Notes: generated from the sequence alone by a model not told the origin. Positions 1 through 11,089 are shown, counted from the first letter of the stretch. The stretch: DNA of 64,000 bases from Brachycybe producta (GCA_036925085.1 JAUPFP010000102.1:186001-250000); one strand, 5' to 3'. Numbers and translations: made by a program.

Positions 1-123
1 ACTTCAGTTGGCTCCGCCCTTGTTATGACGATCGGCAACTTTGTAATTGGCTGGTTATGAAGTCTGACGTCACATGCTCCACCCTTTTCAACGTCAGACT
101 ACATAAGATTTCTAACTGACTGT
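1..123. mobile_element. MITE family A, truncated by window start and internally deleted
   Basis: Reads from the conserved CTTCAGTTGGCTCCGCCC box through TGACGTCA to ACGTCAGACTACATAAG, then jumps to the right end ATTTCTAACTGACTGT. Most of the right arm is missing. The outer left end lies before base 1. Confidence 0.8.
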
Positions 124-126
124 CCC

Positions 127-300
127 CTAAATGTCTCTCTCTCTCACACACTCTTACCTGTCTCTCTCACCTTTGTCTCTCCCTATCTGTCCTACTATCT
201 CTCTTTCTGTTTATCTCTCTCTCACCTATGTATTTATCTCGTTATGACTCACACATTTCTCTCTCTCTCTCTGTCTGTCTGTCTGTCTATCCGCAGATCT
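127..300. repeat. CT/CTGT-rich microsatellite patches
   Basis: Interrupted (CT)n, ending in (CTGT)n at about 270-290. No coding signal. Confidence 0.75.
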
Positions 301-410
301 GTTACTGTCAACCTGCGGAAACAGTCAATCTACAGATTGCCTAGGCAATCTGTAAAACAACTAACCGGCTAGTGAATCTGCAAAATTTAATACATTTTAG
401 GTGTTGAATT
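300..410. mobile_element. Family B foldback fragment
   Basis: Shares GTCAATCT(G/A)CAGATTGCC and GCTAGTGAATCTGCAAA with the fuller copy at 24230-24620. The two halves are partly inverted. Confidence 0.6.
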
Positions 411-997
411 TCTCCCTATATCTATCTCTTATCATTCTCTCTCTCTATCTCTCCCCCTACCTCTCTTCAAAGTTTCCCTCAAAACAAAAACCCTTTTTAA
501 TCTAATAAAAATGCTATTTCTTCTTCTTCTTCTTCTGATGAACATATTGTTAGCATCATTTTTACTCCTTTAGTCTCTTTTTTTTTTTTTACAGAATAAT
601 AAAAACCCCTTTAAATCTAAAGTATTCAATGTCTATTAAAATGATTATTTCAGATCATTTTCTCTCTTTTTGAATTGTGATTGAGTTTTTTTTTTGTTCT
701 TCAAGTATGTAATAAAAGAATAAAATCGAAACTGAAGACATTTTTTTTTTCTAAACATAACAGAAACTAATTTGAATACCAATGAAATGAAATTACTCCT
801 TCCATCTATTTATATACACCTTTTTTTTTCTGTACTTAACATAATAACATTCTCTCTCTCTCTCTCTCTTTCTCTCCTAATATCATTATTTTATATTGTA
901 TTGAAAAAGCAATTGCAAAATATGCAAATGAAAGAGAACAATAGAAACTCTATGGTTATTTCTACATAATAGACACGCCAACATTAAGCTGTTTTAT
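411..997. other. No gene seen: T-rich/CT-rich DNA
   Basis: Homopolymer T runs, (CTT)n at about 520-537 and (CT)n at about 851-870. The small open frame at 772-969 encodes Leu/Ser/Ile runs from the CT repeat and lacks coding character. Confidence 0.6.
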
Positions 998-1212
998 GAA
1001 CAGATGATTTTTCAAACTGCGGGCTATTTTTACGTTTTGGGACCAAAATTAAGAAAGAAACATGTTTAGAAACTAGAACGGCAGCTTAGTAGTCACTTAA
1101 GAATATTTTCATATTGCTATCTTTCAAAATAAAACATTTAAAACACAGAAACTTAAAAAGAAATAGTTTATTTTGAAAGATATCAATCAAGCATGAAAAT
1201 ACCATTTTAGGT
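998..1212. mobile_element. Family H palindromic element
   Basis: Contains TTTAGAAACTAGAA and the inverted pair ATCTTTCAAAATAA / TTATTTTGAAAGATAT around a short loop, the core shared by all H copies in the window. Confidence 0.6.
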
Positions 1213-1219
1213 GAGAAAA

Positions 1220-1345
1220 AAAAAAGACTAAATTCAAAAAACAAAACTTAACACTTCAACTCTTCAAACAGGGTTCAAAGTTAGAAAAAAAAAATCTCTA
1301 AGATTTTTGTTTATATTGGAACCCTGACTTGGAGAGTTTGTTTTA
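1220..1345. mobile_element. Family P foldback, degraded short copy
   Basis: AATTCAAAAAACAAAACTTA, then CTCTTCAAACAGGGTT, facing GGAACCCTGACTTGGAGAG. These are the P arms seen in better copies at 21.6-22.3 and 46.4-46.9 kb. Confidence 0.5.
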
Positions 1346-1356
1346 AGTGCAAATTT

Positions 1357-1660
1357 ATACCTAGCACACACTTGATAATTTAAACGCATTTAAATAATGT
1401 GTTCTACAGAGCCCTGTGAAGGACAAACTCAATTTCAACTTCAATTTGTTCACAGTTAATAATCTGAAAATATTGAGTTAATACTTAAATATAATTTATA
1501 TAAACTATTGACAAAATATTGATTTAGTATTTTTTAATTTAAAATATTAATAATAAAGTCAATTTTTATTTGTGGTTCATGTCCTTAACTGGATTCCGTA
1601 TAATTCACCTAAACACATTTAATTTGAATTCATTTAACTCATGTGTTGCGTACACGGTAT
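1357..1660 (-). mobile_element. Family F element, about 300 bp
   Basis: Ends ATACCTAGCACACAC and GTACACGGTAT. Internal landmarks are GAGCCCTGTGAAGGACAAAC and GTCCTTAACTGGATTCCGTA. One of nine F copies here. The short open frame at 1570-1785 is inside it and is not a gene. Confidence 0.75.
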
Positions 1661-2617
1661 CACTGGTTCTTGAATTTGGAACAAATTCAGGTCATAAAAC
1701 CCCTTTTTTTAAGAGATTTATTTTTACAATTGGTAAAAACATAGAAGAGGCTGATGCTTTTAAGTTTGGTGGTTATTTAATTTAGAAGCCCATTGGTTAG
1801 GTCTATTAGTACCACACAAAGGGCATTTCGTTGTAATGTACCACCACCACCTAATTTGAGCTCTTATTTGCTCAACACCCTTTTTTTTTCTTCTTTTCTT
1901 CTAAATCCAACAGCAAAACATCTGCATAGTAATTTTTGTCGCTTTTTGCAGAAAAAAAAAAAAAAACTTTCCGACATTTATTCTATTCCCATAATGCTAA
2001 ATGGTGTTTTCTTAAAAAAAAAAACTCTTACTATTTTTCTTCTTAATCTTTTTTTTGTTACCTAAAGAAAAAAAGTTTGCATAATTTTAAATCCCTTTGA
2101 GGCCCTAAGAGAGAAAAAAGAGACATTTAGTTGCCATGGTAACACATCATAAGGCATAAAATGCCCTTAAGTTAGTAAAAATTTAAAACTGAAAATGAAA
2201 AATGTTAAAACATAAGTAAATAGAAAAGAAAAGTTAAACATTTTTACCATCAAAATTACTTTAGAAAAATGTTGAAAGAAGAAAAAGACCACAAAAATAT
2301 TAGTAGAAAATGAACAATTTTTTTTGCTGCATTTGAAAACCTAAAAGAAAAGCCTTTTTTTTAAAAAAAAATGCTGTAAAAGAGAATCTAATTATTCCCT
2401 GTAAATGGGCAATCACTGCAAGCATCTTCATATGAATATTTGTATTAAAGGGGAACGACATAGAAGAAAATCATGTACGAGATTCAATATGGCAACCCAT
2501 TTCTTCGGAATAAAAACAACTTTTTATTTAAAATCTTACATGTTGTATCCGGATTTTCTGTTTTTTCTTTACAGATAATAGCTTTTGTCTTTTCGTTTTC
2601 GAATGCAGCTAATTTAT
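1661..2617. other. No gene seen: AT-rich intergenic DNA
   Basis: Poly-A and poly-T tracts with no convincing exon or repeat family. CCCTGTAAATGGGCAATCAC at about 2399 recurs at about 12248, marking an unclassified low-copy repeat. Confidence 0.5.
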
Positions 2618-3532
2618 TATAGTAGAATCTCGATTATTCGGATCTTGGTTATCCGGGCTTCTCGGTAATCCGAATATAAATTTTTTTTTTTTAGCTTTTC
2701 AATGTTTTTTACTTTAATTTTTTAATAGAAAAAAAGAAAATTAAAAAAAAAACCTGGCAAATTTCCGGATTATTCGGATTTCCGGGTAATCCAGAACAGC
2801 GTTTAACATAATACAAATGTTTTTTTTAAGTTTTTCAATGTTTTCGACTGAACTTTCCAATTGTAAAATAAAAAATTAAAGTAAAAAAAAACTAATCGAA
2901 TTTCAGGATTAATCACACTTCCGGGTAATCCGGAACAGCCATAATATATTTAACATAACATAACATAATATATTTTTTTTTGAAGTTTTTCAATGTTATT
3001 GACTGAACTTTCCAATTGTAAAATAAAAAATTAAAGTAAAAAACAAAAACAAATCGAATTTCCAGATTATTCGGACTGCCGGGTAATCCGGAACAGCCTT
3101 TTCATAATATAATTTTTTTTGTTGAAGTTTTTCAATGTTATTGACTGAACTTTCCAATAGTAAACTAAAACATTAAAAGTAAAAAAAAAAATCGAATTTC
3201 CAGATTATTCGGGACTTCCGGGTAATCAAGAATGGCATTTATCAAAATATAAAATTCTTTTTAGCTTTTCATTGTTTTTGACTTAACTTTCAAATAATAA
3301 AAGAAAGAATTAAAGTTAAAAAAACCATCGAATTTCGGGATTATTCAAACTTCCGAGTAATCCGGAACAACTTTTAAAATATTTTTTTTAAAAAAAGTTT
3401 TTCAATATTTTTGACTAAACATCCCAATAATAAAAGAGAATGAAAGTAAAAAATAAAAAAACTCGGCGAATTTCCGAATTATTGGACAAGGTTCGGATTC
3501 AATTTATTCCGGATAATTGAGATTCTATTATA
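2618..3532. mobile_element. Family N: pogo-like TIR element filled with a tandem array
   Basis: Outer inverted ends are TATAGTAGAATCTCGATTAT and the reverse-oriented GATAATTGAGATTCTATTAT. Inside, about six units of 136-158 bp begin near 2763, 2900, 3058, 3197, 3333 and 3470, each carrying a GATTATTCGGA...CCGGGTAATCCGGAA pair resembling the terminus itself. No transposase frame is present. Confidence 0.7.
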
Positions 3533-3602
3533 TAAATAAAAGACTTGAGAAGGAAAGAAAAAAATAAGAAAAAGACGTGAAAAATCAATTTTTAGGTTGT
3601 CA

Positions 3603-3968
3603 TTTTTTATTATTATTATTATTATTCAGATAGAACAAATATATTTACAAGAGGCAATTATAATAATTATTAGGATTTTGGAAATTTGAAAACGGACAGA
3701 ATTTTGGTTTTTGGTGTTTTTTTTTTATTTCTTGCAGATCACAGCAGGACATTTTTTGGTTAGATTATATATATATTATTTTTATTAATATATAATTAAC
3801 TAACATTATATTTAATTGTATATGTATATATATATATGTATATTTTAAATATATTTAGTATACAGGCATCAAAAAAACAAAAACAGAAATTGAAATAAAT
3901 CTAAAACATCAATTTTTTTCTTTCTGAAAAGAATTTTAATTTAAGCTTCAAAATAAATAAAATAAAAA
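3603..3968. other. No gene seen: AT-rich DNA with (TTA)n and (TA)n patches
   Basis: Short ATT repeats near 3607-3627 and TA repeats near 3770-3850. No coding signal. Confidence 0.5.
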
Positions 3969-5133
3969 AATTCAAGAAGAAAAATTAGGCCTTTTTTTTT
4001 TTGAAATTTCAACTTTCAACTTGAATTAAAAACCCTCAAAGCAGGGTTTTTTCCGCCGCAACCATAGAACAAAATAATAAAACCCTCTGTTCGAGAGTAA
4101 CTCAAGAAATTATGTGTTGGAAACCCTGTTATTTTTTTTAATATTTAAATAAATAATTATATTTGGTAAGGAGCTTACAGGGCTTATGACAGAGGGACAA
4201 TTTTAGTTCAAAACTTATATAAAAATTTGTATACCGTTTAACACGAAAAATCTTACAATACGAAATAAATTTCCCCATCTGGTTCTTAAGAATTGGCATA
4301 AAAATTCCCTCTTCTAACACGAAAAAATATTTCTATCCCTTTTTTATTTCGTGTTAAACATGAATAGCAAGAAAGCATAGAAATTTTCTTCTTTTAACGC
4401 GAAAAATCGGATAACGTAAAATATACTTTCCATTTCTGTCCCTTATTTGTTTCCTTCTTTTAACACAAAAATATATTTCTGTCCATTTTTATTTCGTGTT
4501 AAACAGTTTCTATGCGGGGAAAATTGCACAACGTAAAATATATTTTCAGTTCCGGTTCCTTAAAATATAAAAATTACTTTTTTTTTTTTAACACGAAATA
4601 AATTTAATACGAAAAAATATTTCTGCCCCTTTTCTTTCGTGTTAAACAGTTCCTATGCGAAAAATCAGATAACGTAAAATATTTTCCATCTTTGCCCCTC
4701 AGAATAGCCTAAAATTTCATTCTTTTAACACGAAAAAAATATTTTTGTCCATTTTTATTTCGTGTTAAACAGTTTCTATGCGGAAAAATCCGATAACGTA
4801 AAATATATTTTCAGTTCCGGTTCCTTAAAATATAAAAATTCCTTCTTTTAAAACGAAATAAATTTAATACGAAAAGATATTTCTGTCCCTTTTATTTCGT
4901 GTTAAACAGTTTCCATGTGGAAAAATCAGATAACGTAAAATATATTTTCAGTTGCGGTTCCTTAAAATATTGTATAAATTCCGTTCTTTTAATACGAAAT
5001 TCGTTTAATATTTCCGTAATTTCCATTTCCGTTTTTTTTAAAAAAATGGTTTCCACCTGTGTAAATATTATGAGGGTTCAAAAGTTGAAATTTCAAAGTT
5101 TTTAAAGTTTTCTTCTTGAATTTCAAGCCTAAT
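3969..5133. mobile_element. Family P foldback with internal tandem array of about 140 bp units
   Basis: Outer arms face each other: TTCAAGAAGAAAAATTAGGC at the left and CTTCTTGAATTTCAAGCCTA at the right, with AAACCCTCAAAGCAGGG/GAGGGTTC inside. The middle (about 4200-5060) is a tandem array with CGTGTTAAACA landmarks near 4350, 4495, 4639, 4761 and 4899. Each unit also contains AACACGAAA...TTTCGTGTT inversions. Confidence 0.7.
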
Positions 5134-5748
5134 TAATTATTAATTAAGAAGATGATTAAGAAGAAGAAGAAGAATTGTTTAAAAAGAGACTGGGCGGATT
5201 TAATGAGGACCAATGGACTTTTTTTTTGTTTAAAATTAGATTTAAAAGATTGTCACACTTTTTTCTTTAAAAAGAGACGGATTTCGATTTCTTCTTTTGT
5301 TTTAAAACATGATTAATTAATTAATTACACATATTTGTTATATTGTAAGACACATTAAGACACAAAATAGAATTATTATTATAGGAAAAAACATTTCTTT
5401 GGTTTATTTTGGAGGGTTTTACACTTTTGGTTTTTCTCTTCTTCTCATCATGGGGCACATTGTTTTCCTAACAATTAATTATACTTTTAATTAATAAATA
5501 TCAAAGTTAAAATTGACTTAAAAAAAGGAGGAAAACAAATAGCAAACAACAATTAAGTTAAAAGATTATTCTTTTTTTTATATATAAATAATTAAAAATA
5601 ATACAGAGTTTTCGGGCTAAAGTTTTATTTTTTCGTCAATTTTTTTGCTTTTTCATATTTTTTTTTGAATAAAATTCTAGTCACGAAAAAAAAAATTATC
5701 AAAGTGTGAAATTTACTAGAAACGATACTTTTTTTTACTTTTCTGTGT
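5134..5748. other. No gene seen: AT-rich DNA
   Basis: Poly-A/T, ATTAATTAATTA patches and AAGAAGAAG near 5155-5172. Nothing else recognised. Confidence 0.5.
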
Positions 5749-6182
5749 ACAGTAGAGCGTCGGTTATCAGAAACCGCCGGTTATTGAAAACCGTCGGTTA
5801 ACGGAAACCGTCGGTTACTGGGAACCCTCGGTTATCGTGAATCGTCGGTTATCAAGAACAGTCTTTATCGGAAACCTTCGGTTACCGAGAACCCCCAGTT
5901 ATCGTGAACCGTCAGTTATCGGAAACCGTCTGTTATCGTGAACCGTCGGTTATCGGAAACCGTATGTTATCCGGAACCGCCGGTTAACGGGAACCAATTT
6001 TTTTTACTTATTCTTACGGAAATGCTATTTATTGAAATAAACAAAATTTCTTTGCAATCGTTTTTTTTTTTTCTTCTTACTTTTTTCTCCACAATTTTAA
6101 TGGGAGTTCGATTGGATGAACTTTGGATTATCAGAACTAGTCATGTCCGACATCAGTTCCGATAATCGACGTTCTACTGTAA
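5749..6182. mobile_element. Family M: pogo/mariner-like element with 17-bp minisatellite
   Basis: Inverted ends CAGTAGAGCGTCGGTTATC and GATAATCGACGTTCTACTG are each flanked by TA, as expected for Tc1/mariner/pogo insertion. From 5763 to 5997 about 14 direct units of 17 bp (type CGGTTATCGGAAACCGT) continue the inner part of the left TIR. No transposase is encoded. Confidence 0.75.
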
Positions 6183-6239
6183 TAAAGAGACCCATTTTAA
6201 ACGGGTTTTTTTTAACAATAGTTTCAGGTCCCAAGAGAT

Positions 6240-6398
6240 GTATTTTTTTAAGATTCTTTTCACACGAACAAACTTTTGGTGTGGTCGCGAGTTCAACTGC
6301 AAAAAATGTAATCTTTCTTGTTCGACCACTTTTCATCATCGAATTCAACCACCAAAAAAAAAAAATAAAAGTGGTTCGTGTGAAAAGGCTCTAAAAAG
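6240..6398. mobile_element. Short foldback element (CACACGAAC/GTTCGTGTG)
   Basis: TTCTTTTCACACGAACAAAC faces GTGGTTCGTGTGAAAAGG. The overlapping small frames on both strands are products of the palindrome. A half copy appears near 50815-50850. Confidence 0.55.
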
Positions 6399-7167
6399 CC
6401 CCGAGAGAAAAAAAAAGATCTTTTCCTAAACCGTGGCTGAATTTCATTCAATTACAATCCTCTAAAATGATATCTTTCTTTTTCATTTCGAACTTTATTG
6501 ACAAAAAGAAATTGTCATTTTTGTGCATTTTCGTCGTTTCTGAGTGATATTTCTTAATAACCAACCCTCAGCCTTACTCTGCCACTTGGCTTCTCCTTCA
6601 TACTCCACTCTTATCTGCCCCCTTAAGACTAACTTCTCTACCTGTCTATCTACCTTAACCCCCCCCCCCATCATTTTTCATCGATTTTTTTTTAAATCTT
6701 GTTAAAAAGGAAAAAAATAACCAAGAATAAGATTTTAATTTAAAGAAAACATTTTAAAACAATTAAATCACATTGCAGAAAAAAAGTCTGTCTGAAATTT
6801 TATGATAATTGAGGGGGGAAAGGGGGAGGGGGGAAAGGGGGGAGGGGGGGAAAGGGGGGGGGCCTTGAAAAATATGCTAAAAAAAAGAGAAAGAAAAAAA
6901 CCCCATTAACGTTTAAATTTAAGTATAATGATCGTTATCCATTACACACTTAACTAAGTTAATTTAGATTTTCAGGCCTTTTTTTTTGGCTCGCAAAAAA
7001 GAAATTTCAATTTTTCTTTGAAAAACTAGAAGATTAAATTGAGGAAGAAATAACTTTTAAGATTTTAAATGAGAATTATCTTTCAAACTTTAAACCTTTT
7101 TATGGGTAATTTCATTTTAAGTATTTTTTTCATGGCTAATTGTTGAAAAAACAACAAAAAAAAATAT
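6399..7167. other. No gene seen; G-rich tract at 6810-6864
   Basis: AT-rich sequence with poly-C at 6660-6669 and runs of 4-9 G separated by A's at 6810-6864, which is G-quadruplex-capable on the plus strand. Confidence 0.55.
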
Positions 7168-7436
7168 TATACATAGAGGTAGCTCAACCAAGAGTTCTTG
7201 TCTATATGGAACATTCTAATGGCATAACTTAATGTGGCCTATAGATGGCGCCACAAATGTGGATGGACGGGTTTGTAATTACAAAAAAAATCAAGGTTCT
7301 CTTTATGAGTAGAGAAATAGAAATAGATAATTATGGAGGGAACTTGAATAAAGAGAACCTTGATAAGAGGCTATAAAATTCAAAGCTCACTCATTAACAA
7401 CGTTTTCCTCCTCTTATATCAAGTTGAGCTACCTGT
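7168..7436. mobile_element. Foldback element with AGGTAGCTCAAC ends
   Basis: Ends AGAGGTAGCTCAAC and GTTGAGCTACCTG. An inner inverted pair TCAAGGTTCTCTTTA / TAAAGAGAACCTTGA surrounds a short loop. Includes ATAGATGGCGCCAC, a word shared with families R and Q. Confidence 0.65.
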
Positions 7437-8277
7437 ATGTATGTATCTTTGACAAACTGCCATAAAAAGCTCATTTTAAAAGATATCATCATTGATCTCA
7501 TCATTCTTATAACTCTTCTAGTTTCTAATTTTTTAAAGAAGGTTCTCACAACTGGGTCCGCAGTAAACAAACACAGTTATGAACTTATGTCCCCTTTTTA
7601 ATATTTGGCCAAAAAAAAAAAGTAATGCGCATGCGTGACATACAGTGTGCTCTATGGTAAGAAAAAGAAATTACCATAGAAATGTATACAAAAGTACACA
7701 AACACCGGCCATTCAAGATTCTCTTTATAAAGAGGCGTGTTTTTTTATTTTCTGCACTTGTGGTCGAACCACTATGGCGGATTATATGTCAAAATGCGCT
7801 CCTCCTTCCCCTCCCCTCCCCCTCTGCTCTTTAAACCGATTTTAATCTTTTTTTCGGATATTTCTAATCAAATTTGGCGAAAACCCCCTTTTTTACTGAC
7901 CATTTGATCGATTTAAAAAGATTACAAATTTTGATCTTGAAAAATAAAAATCTTTTTTTTATCTGAGGTTTTCATTTTCTTTCCTAAAAATTCAATTCCA
8001 CCTTCAAAGAAAGATTTTCAGAAGAGGAAATTCTGTAATTGAATTATATGAGAAAGGGCCACACAAATTCATTTTGAGGCTAAAAATAAAAGTCACATCA
8101 TAGGGGAAGCCCCCCCACCCACCGCCTCCTACCATCAAATGCTCACACCACCATTTTAAATAGCCTCCCCCACACACACACACCTTTGATTTATTTTTAA
8201 GACTTTGATTTCTGACACTTGATTTCCTAAATTCTAATAATTTTCCATTCTTTATATCTGAAAGGGGCAAATTTCAG
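7437..8277. other. No gene seen: mixed AT-rich and C-rich DNA
   Basis: Contains GCGCATGCGTGAC near 7627 (recurs near 25084) and C-rich/(CA)n patches at 8110-8185. Short open frames here lack coding character. Confidence 0.5.
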
Positions 8278-8398
8278 AACAGAAACTTGACACTTGAAAC
8301 AGCAACTTGAACTCTCTAAAAAAACCGTGTTTTTAGGTTATTATTATGTTAGAGCCCTGGCTCAGAGGTTAGCAAGTTTCCTTCTTGAATTCGGCCCT
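8278..8398. mobile_element. Family P foldback, short copy
   Basis: ACTTGAACTCTCTAAAAAAA faces GAGCCCTGGCTCAGAGG, followed by the typical end CCTTCTTGAATTCGGCCCT. Confidence 0.6.
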
Positions 8399-8429
8399 AT
8401 ATCTCCCACATATTTCATTCTATTATAAG

Positions 8430-8920
8430 TAAATTAAAAACCAAATTCAAGAAGAAAAAAAACTCGGCACTTGTACTCTCTGAGCAAGGGTACCAAGCAT
8501 AGAAATGTTTTTTAAAGGTGCTTAATAAAACCGGATTTTCCATGATGAAACAAGGTTTTCATATATCGAAACCGGGTTTTTCAATATCGAAACCGGGTTT
8601 TTCAATATCGAAACCGTGTTTTTCAATATCGAAACCGTGTTTTTCAATATCGAAACCGTGTTTTTCAATATCGAAACCGGGTTTTTCAATATCGAAACCG
8701 GGTTTTTCAATATCGAAACCGGGTTTTTCAATATTAAAACCGGGTTTTTAAATATCGAACCCGTGTTTTTTTTTATATTGAAATCATGTTTCAAAAGGTT
8801 CATATCAGGTTTTTCTTCATAGAAACACCATTGTTTAGTGAGTTCAAACCGGTTTTTCTATATTGAAACCCTGGCTAGAGGGTTCAAAAGTGCATTAAGT
8901 TTCTTCTTAAATTTGGTCCT
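8430..8920. mobile_element. Family P foldback containing a 21-bp minisatellite
   Basis: Left arm AAATTCAAGAAGAAAAAAAA...CTCTGAGCAAGGGT, right arm GAAACCCTGGCTAGAGGGTT...TTTCTTCTTAAATTTGG. About ten direct 21-bp units (core GAAACCGGGTTTTTC or GAAACCGTGTTTTTC) fill 8555-8770. The unit core matches the hairpin tip of ordinary P copies. Because 21 is a multiple of three, long open frames such as (SISKPGF)n arise on both strands. These are artefacts. Confidence 0.8.
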
Positions 8921-9539
8921 AAATAACAATCAGCAGTTAAAACATCCCATTTTACTCAATTAACATTGAATTTCATAAACTTTCAATAAATATTAACTCA
9001 AAATAAAACTTTTTAAAGCCCATTTCTTTTTAAATAAAAAAAGTATTTACAAAATAAATAAATAAAATTAAAAATAATAAAGAAATTTGGAATTCTCGCT
9101 CAAAATACATTAATTAAACAATGTATTTTATGTAAATATATACATACATTATACAGCAGCATATTCATAAAAACAAAAAGAATGTCACACAACAATAGGT
9201 TTTTTTTGTTCACAATATAAATCAAGGGCCCATTCTTTTTATGAACACTCTGTATATATATTTTTTATGTTTCTTATATTAAAAAGACAAACTTTCAATA
9301 ATAAATATTAATTATTATATATTATTATTATCATAAAAACGGACGATTGTGTTGGACGCAATTTTGTTTTTGTCAAGAAATACATTTTTTTTGTGTAAAA
9401 TCTGAAATCTTGTCTTTTCTTTTTATAATTTAATAATATTTCAAATTTCTTTTGAAATTTCAAAGAAAAAACCTAAAAATTTTAAATTAACTTTTAAATA
9501 TTAATAATAATTAAGGCAAAATGATAATATTATGCTTTT
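8921..9539. other. No gene seen: AT-rich DNA
   Basis: Poly-A/T and short ATT repeats. Nothing else recognised. Confidence 0.5.
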
Positions 9540-10240
9540 TACAATTAAAAAGGCTGGTTAGAGGCTACAACTCTAGTTTAGCTGTATTTCAAGTCTAGAA
9601 TAACTAGCCTCAAAGGAGCCTCTTTGATTGAAAAAAGCATAACTCTTTTTGACTTAATTGAAGCACACAAAAATCATGTTTTTTTTCAATCAATAAAGGC
9701 TTGTTTCGAGGCTATAAAACCTAGAAGAACTCTTGAATGACCCATGAGAGAAATCTAGCCTCTAACCAACCTCTTTCATTGCAAAAATGCATAATTCCGT
9801 CTGCCTTAATGTTAAATGAAGCACAAAAAATCATGTGTTTTAAATTAACAAAGACTTGTTTCGAGGCTATAAAATCTAGAAGAACTCTTGAATGACCCAT
9901 GAGAGAAATCTAGCCTCTAACCAACCTCTTTCATTGCAAAAATGCATAATTCCGTTTGCCTTAATAAATGAAGCACAAAAAAAATCATGTTTTTCTTAAT
10001 CAACAAAGACTTGTTTAGAGGCTATAAAATCTAGAAGAACTCTTGAAAGACCCATGAGAGAAATCTAGCCTCTAACCAGCCTCTTTGATTGCAAAAAGCA
10101 TAACTTTTTGACTTAATTGAAGCACACAAAAATCATGTTTCTTTTTAATCAACAAAGACTTGTTTCGAGGCTATAAACCCTAGCAGAACTCTTGAATGAC
10201 CTACGAGCCTCTAAACAGTCATTTTGAATTGCAGAAAAGC
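9540..10240. repeat. Family T tandem array, about 150-bp units
   Basis: Units repeat AGAAGAACTCTTGAATGACC followed by GAGAGAAATCTAGCCTCTAA, at about 9725, 9871 and 10034, with degraded flanking units. The GGCTGGTTAGAGGCTA box links them to dispersed T copies near 37.8, 48.4, 51.3, 52.3 and 53.8 kb. Confidence 0.75.
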
Positions 10241-10692
10241 ATAATTTTTTTAGTTGTTATGTAGTAATTGGACCTCACAAACTCTTTGAAAATCTTTTTG
10301 TTTTTCTCTCTTATCTCTCCTTTCATTCTTTCTTTATAATTAGCATCGAAATTAAACAAAAAAAAACTACGAAAACTAATTAGTTAAATTTTTACTTTTT
10401 GTAATAGAGATTTTGAGAAGCAGCATATGATTAAGAAATAGTGGAAGGAAAAAAAAAGGCGAAGAAGAAGAAGGAATAGGAGGATGAGGAGGAGGCTACG
10501 ATGAGACGACACAGAATTAATTAAGAACAAAGAAAATTTGCATGTTAATTATTACATTATGCCCAACTTTTCTGAAACACTAAAAAGTTTATTTTTGTTA
10601 CTTTCTTTTTAAAACCATCATCAATTCTCAATATTTTTTTCTTTTCTTAAAAATTATTTAAATGTGTTGTGTTGTTGTTGTTGCTTATAACA
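10241..10692. other. No gene seen downstream of the prohormone-4-like gene
   Basis: AT-rich, with a purine-rich patch (AAGAAGAAGAAGGAATAGGAGGATGAGGAGG) split across 10450-10500 and GTTGTTGTT near 10670. No exon seen. Confidence 0.5.
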
Positions 10693-10702
10693 TTTATTTA
10701 TT
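10693..10702 (-). promoter_or_regulatory. Candidate polyadenylation signals (AATAAA, overlapping pair)
   Basis: On the minus strand two overlapping AATAAA hexamers lie about 120-130 bases after the stop codon of exon 4. This position fits a short 3' UTR. In such AT-rich DNA the hexamer also occurs by chance, so it is a candidate only. Confidence 0.4.
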
Positions 10703-10819
10703 AATTATTTTACACATTCCTCTCTCTCTCTCTCTCTCTCTTTTTTTCTCATCAAAAATCACACTTATCTTTTGTTGTTGTTGTTGTTAATATTATTATT
10801 ATGGTTGTCGTTCTTTAAT

Positions 10820-11013
10820 TTAATCCATGAATCCCGTGTTGACCAATTTCTCCAAAAAGAATTTCACATCTCCCAATTCGGAATCTTTAATTCCCAAACT
10901 TTTCAACATTCCTAAATCTCCATTTTCGACCGCAAGAAACACATTTCGAAGATGTTCCAAATCGGACCGCATCAGGTGCAATGCCTTTCCAAAATCTTCA
11001 ATCGTTTGACTTT
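10820..11013 (-). CDS. Exon 4: conserved-looking C-terminal helical domain and stop
   Basis: A 194-base terminal exon encoding residues 145-208, then TAA at 10822-10820. The acceptor is TATTTACAG|AA, phase 1. The peptide begins ESQTIEDFGKALHLMRSD and ends KFFLEKLVNTGFMD. It looks like two or three amphipathic helices: DFGKALHLMRSDLEHLRNVF, then an acidic turn ENGD, then LGMLKSLGIKDSELGDVKFF. From memory, the tail of insect prohormone-4 is similarly well conserved, which would be unusual for a neuropeptide spacer and would argue that the tail itself has a function. No cysteine, no dibasic site and no glycosylation sequon is visible here. A plus-strand reading of the same DNA is only a shadow. 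Confidence 0.84.
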
Positions 11014-11089
11014 CTGTAAATACATATTTTAATATTGAAAAATAAAATAATTAAATATATTGTAAATAATAAAAAAATATTAAAAGTTA

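Noticed and set aside
6097-6394. Overlapping open frames on both strands near 6.1-6.4 kb
   Set aside because: They mirror each other because the DNA is a palindrome (6240-6398) next to the pogo-like end; no coding evidence.
8518-8822. Apparent repeat protein (SISKPGF)n
   Set aside because: The 21-bp minisatellite lies inside a family P foldback and is equally open on the other strand. No start, splice or composition evidence.
9540-10240. Possible CRISPR-like array from regularly spaced repeats
   Set aside because: Whole 150-bp units repeat with no unique spacers; the DNA is eukaryotic. Other tandem arrays (11090-11345, 5763-5997) are also spacerless.
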